Positions 23,295 through 27,026 of a DNA stretch of 27,026 nucleotides are shown here, in pieces; positions within the stretch are counted from its first letter, which is position 1, and every line of letters begins with the position of its first letter. A program made the position numbers and the translations under genes. The notes beneath the pieces were generated by a model. The model ran no database searches. It was given only the letters and a program-made list of their open reading frames with translations, and was not told where the DNA came from. The stretch is from Clostridiales bacterium. Lineage in GTDB: Bacteria > Bacillota > Clostridia > Christensenellales > Aristaeellaceae. The stretch covers positions 1 to 27,026 of the forward strand of contig SFFH01000021.1 of the NCBI GenBank assembly GCA_004557905.1, read 5' to 3'.

Positions 23295-25172
23295 ATGAAG
23301 ATTTTGTTTGCCGCTTCCGAATGCGTGCCGTTTATCAAGACGGGCGGCCTGGCCGACGTCGTGGGCGCGCTTTCCCCGGTTCTGGCCCAGAAGGGCGCCG
23401 ACGTGCGCGTCATGGTGCCGCTGTACGCGTCCATCCCCGAGAAATGGACCTCCCAGATGAAGTCCGAATGCGAGTTTGAGGTTGAGCTTGGCTGGCGCAG
23501 GCAGTACTGCGGCGTCAAGTCCCTTCAGTATCAGGGCGTGACCTTCTACTTCATCGACAATCATTTCTACTTCGGCCGCAGCTACATCTACGGTCTGGGC
23601 GGCGACGAGTATGAGCGCTTCGGCTTCTTCTGCCGCGCGGTCATCGACGCGCTGCCGCACCTGGGCTTCAAGCCCGACGTCGTGCACTGCCACGACTGGC
23701 AGACCGGCATGGTTCCGGCGCTGCTGAAGATCCAGTACGCGCACTTCCCGTTCTATCAGGACATGAAGACCGTGTACACCATCCACAACCTGCAGTATCA
23801 GGGCGTGTTCCCGATCAAGGCCGTGCAGGATACCCTGGGCCTGGGCGACAGCCTGTTCACCAGCGACAAGCTGGAGTGCTACGGCTGCGCGAACTACATG
23901 AAGGCCGGCCTCGTCTACGCCGACGAGCTGACCACCGTGTCCCCGAGCTACGCCGACGAGATTCAGACCGCGTTCTACGGCGAGCGCCTGGACGGCCTGC
24001 TGCGCGCACGCAAGGGCCAGCTCTCCGGCATCCTCAACGGCATCGACGTGGACGATTACGATCCGGCGAAGGATCCGATGATCTACGCGAACTACGATCC
24101 GTATCACCTGGGCGGCAAGGAGTACTGCAAGCAGGAGCTGCAGAAGGAGCTGGGCCTGAACGTCGACCCGAATGCGCCGATCGTGGGCATCATCTCCCGC
24201 CTGTCCAATCAGAAGGGCCTTGACCTGGTCGAGTGCGTCATCCGCGAGCTGATGGACACCGGCATCCAGCTGGTCGTGCTGGGCATGGGCGAAGCGAAGT
24301 ACACCAACCTGTTCTCCTGGGCGGAGAGCGAGTACCCGGGCCGTCTGGCGGCGCGCTTTGCGATGAACCACCAGCTGGCACACCGCATCTACGCCGGCGC
24401 GGACATGTTCCTCATGCCCAGCCAGTTCGAGCCGTGCGGCCTGTCCCAGATGATCGCCCTGCGCTACGGCACCGTGCCGATCGTCCGCGAGACCGGCGGC
24501 CTGCGCGACACCGTGCTCTCCTACAACAAGTTCACCGACGAGGGCAACGGCTTCTCCTTCTTCAACTACAACGCGCACGACATGCTCCATACCGTCCGCC
24601 GCGCCGTGCACTACTACAGGAACAACCGCGAGGTCTGGTACAAGCTCATCGTCCGCGGCATGACCGGCGACTACAGCTGGTACTCCTCCGCGACGAAGTA
24701 CATGGACATGTACGAGCGTCTGGCCAAGCCGGCCACCGATTTCACCTTGACCGAGGAAGCGCCGGCAGAAGTCCCTGCCGAGGTGACCGAAAACCCTAAG
24801 GAGGCCCCGGCCGCCGAGGAAATCCCGGCGGTCGAGGAAGCGCCTGTGATCGAGGAAGCCCCGGCTGTCGAGGCGGCGCCCGCCCCGGAAGCGCCGGCCC
24901 CGAAGAAGCGCGGCCCGCGCAAGAAGAAGGCTGAGGAGGAGTCCGTGACCGCCGAGGCCCCGGCTGAACCGGCCCCCAAGAAGCGCGCCCCGCGCAAGAA
25001 GAAGGCTGAGGAAGCCGTGACCGCCGAGGCCCCGGCCGAGGAAGCGCCCAAGAAGCGCGGCCCGCGCAAGAAGAAGGCCGAGGAGGCCGTGACCGCTGAG
25101 GTCCCGGCTGAGCCCGCCCCCAAGAAGCGCGCCCCGCGCAAAAAGAAGGCTGAGGAAGCCCCGGCGGAGTGA
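23295..25172 (+). CDS. glgA: Glycogen synthase with an unusual basic repeat tail
   Basis: A 625-residue protein whose first ~480 residues are a complete GT5 glycogen synthase using ADP-glucose: KTGGLADVVGAL (15-26), HCHDWQTGMVP, a C-terminal RLSNQKGLDLV, the catalytic FEPCGLSQM near 378-386, and ETGGLRDTV. The family normally ends here. This protein continues with an acidic alanine/proline/glutamate stretch (about 486-535), then four repeats starting at residues 536, 561, 585 and 609, each PKKR(G/A)PRKKKAEE plus a TAEAPAE-like spacer. Units alternate G, A, G, A, which suggests duplication of a two-unit block. The tail is predicted to be disordered and strongly charged. AGGAGGG precedes the ATG at 23295. 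GlgB and GlgP genes are not in the window. Confidence 0.95.
   Translation: MKILFAASECVPFIKTGGLADVVGALSPVLAQKGADVRVMVPLYASIPEKWTSQMKSECEFEVELGWRRQYCGVKSLQYQGVTFYFIDNHFYFGRSYIYGLGGDEYERFGFFCRAVIDALPHLGFKPDVVHCHDWQTGMVPALLKIQYAHFPFYQDMKTVYTIHNLQYQGVFPIKAVQDTLGLGDSLFTSDKLECYGCANYMKAGLVYADELTTVSPSYADEIQTAFYGERLDGLLRARKGQLSGILNGIDVDDYDPAKDPMIYANYDPYHLGGKEYCKQELQKELGLNVDPNAPIVGIISRLSNQKGLDLVECVIRELMDTGIQLVVLGMGEAKYTNLFSWAESEYPGRLAARFAMNHQLAHRIYAGADMFLMPSQFEPCGLSQMIALRYGTVPIVRETGGLRDTVLSYNKFTDEGNGFSFFNYNAHDMLHTVRRAVHYYRNNREVWYKLIVRGMTGDYSWYSSATKYMDMYERLAKPATDFTLTEEAPAEVPAEVTENPKEAPAAEEIPAVEEAPVIEEAPAVEAAPAPEAPAPKKRGPRKKKAEEESVTAEAPAEPAPKKRAPRKKKAEEAVTAEAPAEEAPKKRGPRKKKAEEAVTAEVPAEPAPKKRAPRKKKAEEAPAE
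24900..25169 (+). repeat. Tandem coding repeat in the glgA tail
   Basis: Units of 75, 72, 72 and 51 bases begin at 24900, 24975, 25047 and 25119. They are nearly identical in DNA as well as protein, with a few synonymous changes, so the expansion is recent or kept uniform by slippage or recombination. The last unit is cut short by the stop codon. Confidence 0.85.
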
Positions 25173-25211
25173 CCGGATTTCCCGCATTCCTCCATGTTTG
25201 AACAACCGTCT

Positions 25212-25237
25212 CCCCGCCCGCGTCCTCGCGGGCGGGG
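25212..25237 (+). terminator. Strong GC hairpin after glgA
   Basis: Perfect ten-base arms CCCCGCCCGC/GCGGGCGGGG with a six-base loop. There is no T-run, so it may protect the mRNA 3' end or weaken readthrough into the next gene rather than act as a classic terminator. Confidence 0.55.
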
Positions 25238-25279
25238 CAACGTGTTTCTGCCGCAATCCATTTCCAAACGAGGTACCTT

Positions 25280-27026
25280 ATGGCATTCATCCGCAAACAC
25301 GCATCCCTGCTGGCGCTGCTTTCCGCGCTTGCCGGCCTCGCCGCCGCGCCGTATCTCATCCCCGAGAATCCGGACAGCGCGGTCTTCCGCAGCGGCGTCT
25401 TCGGCACGCTGCTGGTTCTGGCGTGCTACTTCCCGCTTCAGCAGGCCTTCTCCAAGGCCAGCCGCCGCACGCTGATCTGCGCGGCGGGCTTTGGCCTGCT
25501 GCTGGGCGGCGCGCTGAGCCTGGGCGCAGAGCTGAGGTTTTACAGCGGTCTTCTGCCCGGCATGGGCAGCATGCTCAGGCGCATGGCCGTGCCCATGCTC
25601 GTCACGCCGCTGCTGGGCGGCCTGGCGGCGCGCTGCATGCTCATGCAGCAGGACAGTCCCGAGCGCCGCACGCTCCAGCTGCCGATGGGCGGCTACATGC
25701 TCATCCTGCTCATCTGCTGGCTGCCGCTGCTCGTCGCGTTCTATCCCGGCATGCTCAACTACGACCTGAACACCGAGTACAGGCAGTGGTTCTACGGCGA
25801 GTGGGACGACCGCCATCCTCTGCTGTACATCGCGCTGTGCTACGGCGTGTATGCCATCGGCCGGCTCATTGACGAGCCGGAGCTCGCGCTGCTGGTCGTC
25901 TCCATCCTCCGCATGACGGCGTTTGCCGCCGCGCTCGCGTACAGCTGCGTGTTCGTGCAGCGCCGCCGTGCGCCAGCCTGGGCGCTGATCCTGCTGACGG
26001 CGCTCTACGGACTGCTGCCGATCTTCTCGGTCATGTCCGTCTCCGCCGCCAAGGACACACCGTTTACCGCGGCGGTGCTCGTGCTCTCCCTGCTCTGCTG
26101 GGACGCGATCGAGGACCCGAAGGCCTTCTTTGCCAGCAAGCGCCGCTGCATCGCGTTCGTGCTGATGGTCGTCTTCACCTATCACCTGCGCAAGAACGGC
26201 GTCGCCGCGCTGGTGCTGCTGCCGCTGATGATCCTCATGGTGCGCGGCTTCCGCAAGAAAGCGGTCTGCCTGTGCGCCGCCGGTCTGGCGGTGACGCTGC
26301 TGGTCAACGTCGTGATCTACGCGGCCTTTCAGCCGTTTGACCAGCCCTCCTTCCAGACGTACAGCCTCCCGGCGCAGCAGCTGGTGCGCGCCTACAACGT
26401 CGGCGAGATGACCGAGGAAGAAAAGGAGGAGCTGCGCAGCTGGTATGTCGACGAAAACTGGGGCCTGCTGCTGCACCCGCACCTGGCCGACGCGGCCAAG
26501 GGCTACCTCGACCAGGAGAAGCTGAAGGAGGACGCGGGGGGCTTCATGGACCTCTGGGCGCGCGTGGGCCGCAAGAATCCGCGCGTCTATGCCGAGGCGT
26601 TCCTGATGCTCAACATCGGCTCCTGGTATCCGGACGACCTGACGCATTCGCGCATCTACCGCGACACCTCCGGCCTGCTCAAGGGCTACCTGCAGACGGA
26701 CGAATACGATTTCAAGGAATACGGCGTGGAGATCCAGTACCCGCTGCCCAAACTGAGCAATTTCATCAACAAAATCTGTCGCCTGAACGAGTACCAGAAG
26801 TATCCGATCATCACCGTGCTCTTCTGCACAGCGACGCCGCTGTGGGTCATCCTCTTCGCCTGCGCCATGCTCATCGCCCGCAGGAAGGCGCGCCTGCTGC
26901 CCGCCGTCTCCGGCGTGATGGTGCTTTGGGCATCCTATCTCTTTGGCCCGTGCACGCTGGCGCGCTACATGCTGCCACTGTACTGCCTGGCTCCGGTGCT
27001 GCTGATCCTGGCGTTCTGCCTGCCCG
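25280..27026 (+). CDS. Large polytopic membrane protein, GT-C glycosyltransferase-like (partial)
   Basis: The frame is open for 582 codons and leaves the window. It has many membrane segments, with a large extracytoplasmic region around residues 355-500. The motif YPGMLNYDLNTEYRQW followed by DRHPLLYIAL after the fourth or fifth segment resembles the YPG...D...HP pattern of DUF6020 and other GT-C-fold proteins that use lipid-linked sugars. A role in cell-surface glycan assembly is likely but the substrate is unknown. The ATG at 25280 has GAGGT six bases upstream. It lies in the same direction as glgA, 107 bases on, separated by a strong hairpin. Confidence 0.7.
   Translation, partial: MAFIRKHASLLALLSALAGLAAAPYLIPENPDSAVFRSGVFGTLLVLACYFPLQQAFSKASRRTLICAAGFGLLLGGALSLGAELRFYSGLLPGMGSMLRRMAVPMLVTPLLGGLAARCMLMQQDSPERRTLQLPMGGYMLILLICWLPLLVAFYPGMLNYDLNTEYRQWFYGEWDDRHPLLYIALCYGVYAIGRLIDEPELALLVVSILRMTAFAAALAYSCVFVQRRRAPAWALILLTALYGLLPIFSVMSVSAAKDTPFTAAVLVLSLLCWDAIEDPKAFFASKRRCIAFVLMVVFTYHLRKNGVAALVLLPLMILMVRGFRKKAVCLCAAGLAVTLLVNVVIYAAFQPFDQPSFQTYSLPAQQLVRAYNVGEMTEEEKEELRSWYVDENWGLLLHPHLADAAKGYLDQEKLKEDAGGFMDLWARVGRKNPRVYAEAFLMLNIGSWYPDDLTHSRIYRDTSGLLKGYLQTDEYDFKEYGVEIQYPLPKLSNFINKICRLNEYQKYPIITVLFCTATPLWVILFACAMLIARRKARLLPAVSGVMVLWASYLFGPCTLARYMLPLYCLAPVLLILAFCLP

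Noticed and set aside
24900..25169. Possible CRISPR-like or minisatellite array.
   Set aside because: The units are in frame, without unique spacers, and belong to the GlgA coding sequence.
24900..25172. Classical AT-hook motif in the GlgA tail.
   Set aside because: AT-hooks need a GRP core; here the core is RGPR or RAPR, so only a general likeness to basic histone-like tails is claimed.
23115..26647. Very long open frames on the minus strand opposite glgA and the membrane protein (713 and 658 codons).
   Set aside because: They are antisense to unmistakable GlgA and GT-C-like sequences, are rich in Arg, His and Ala as expected from GC-rich shadow frames, and show no recognised domain.

Overview
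The window is GC-rich bacterial DNA with compact, often overlapping genes (many ATGA or TGATG junctions), strong AGGAGG-type ribosome binding sites and sigma-A-like promoters (TATAAT with 16-17 bp spacers). The gene set points to a low-divergence member of the Bacillota, class Clostridia, probably a gut lineage: a glgC-glgD-glgA glycogen operon with the catalytically degenerate GlgD subunit, an LCP-family envelope enzyme, a PepV-type dipeptidase, a PatB/MalY lyase and a SANT-domain protein of the RsfA type. This is inference from gene content; no rRNA or marker gene is present to fix the taxon.

Layout. At 1-71 is the start of a leftward membrane protein. At 248-715 is a rightward ECF transporter S-component-like protein behind a promoter with an 11-bp inverted repeat. 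From 877 to 6350 genes run leftward: apgM-type phosphoglycerate mutase, LCP protein, CapA-like protein with its own terminator, then a DHH phosphoesterase coupled to an Rsm22-like rRNA methyltransferase. A rightward SANT/coiled-coil protein (6611-7489) follows. From 11642 down to 7712 is a leftward cassette: TetR regulator, ABC ATPase, two ABC permeases and a HExxH metalloprotease, with matching putative operators before the regulator and before the transporter. From 11850 to 14365 a second TetR regulator heads a rightward operon of a flavodoxin-like protein, a DUF998 membrane protein, an FMN-binding-domain protein split by an in-frame TAG, and an unknown 85-residue protein. From 20551 to 14633 genes run leftward again: RsuA pseudouridine synthase, RsmC-like methyltransferase, PatB lyase, PepV dipeptidase, and a KDPGal aldolase with 2-keto-3-deoxygalactonate kinase. 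The right end is the rightward glgC-glgD-glgA operon and the first 582 codons of a large GT-C-like membrane protein that leaves the window.

The most unusual points are: (1) a glycogen synthase carrying a ~145-residue C-terminal tail that ends in four lysine/arginine-proline repeats, like a histone-H1-type tail; (2) the in-frame TAG in the FMN-binding gene, in a window where none of 26 complete genes ends in TAG; (3) a family of modular hairpin repeats in intergenic spaces whose arms change in a compensating way; (4) a canonical terminator between glgD and glgA; and (5) paired TTTGAC-N16-GTCA operators of the first TetR regulator.

No tRNA, rRNA, CRISPR array, insertion sequence or integrase was found.
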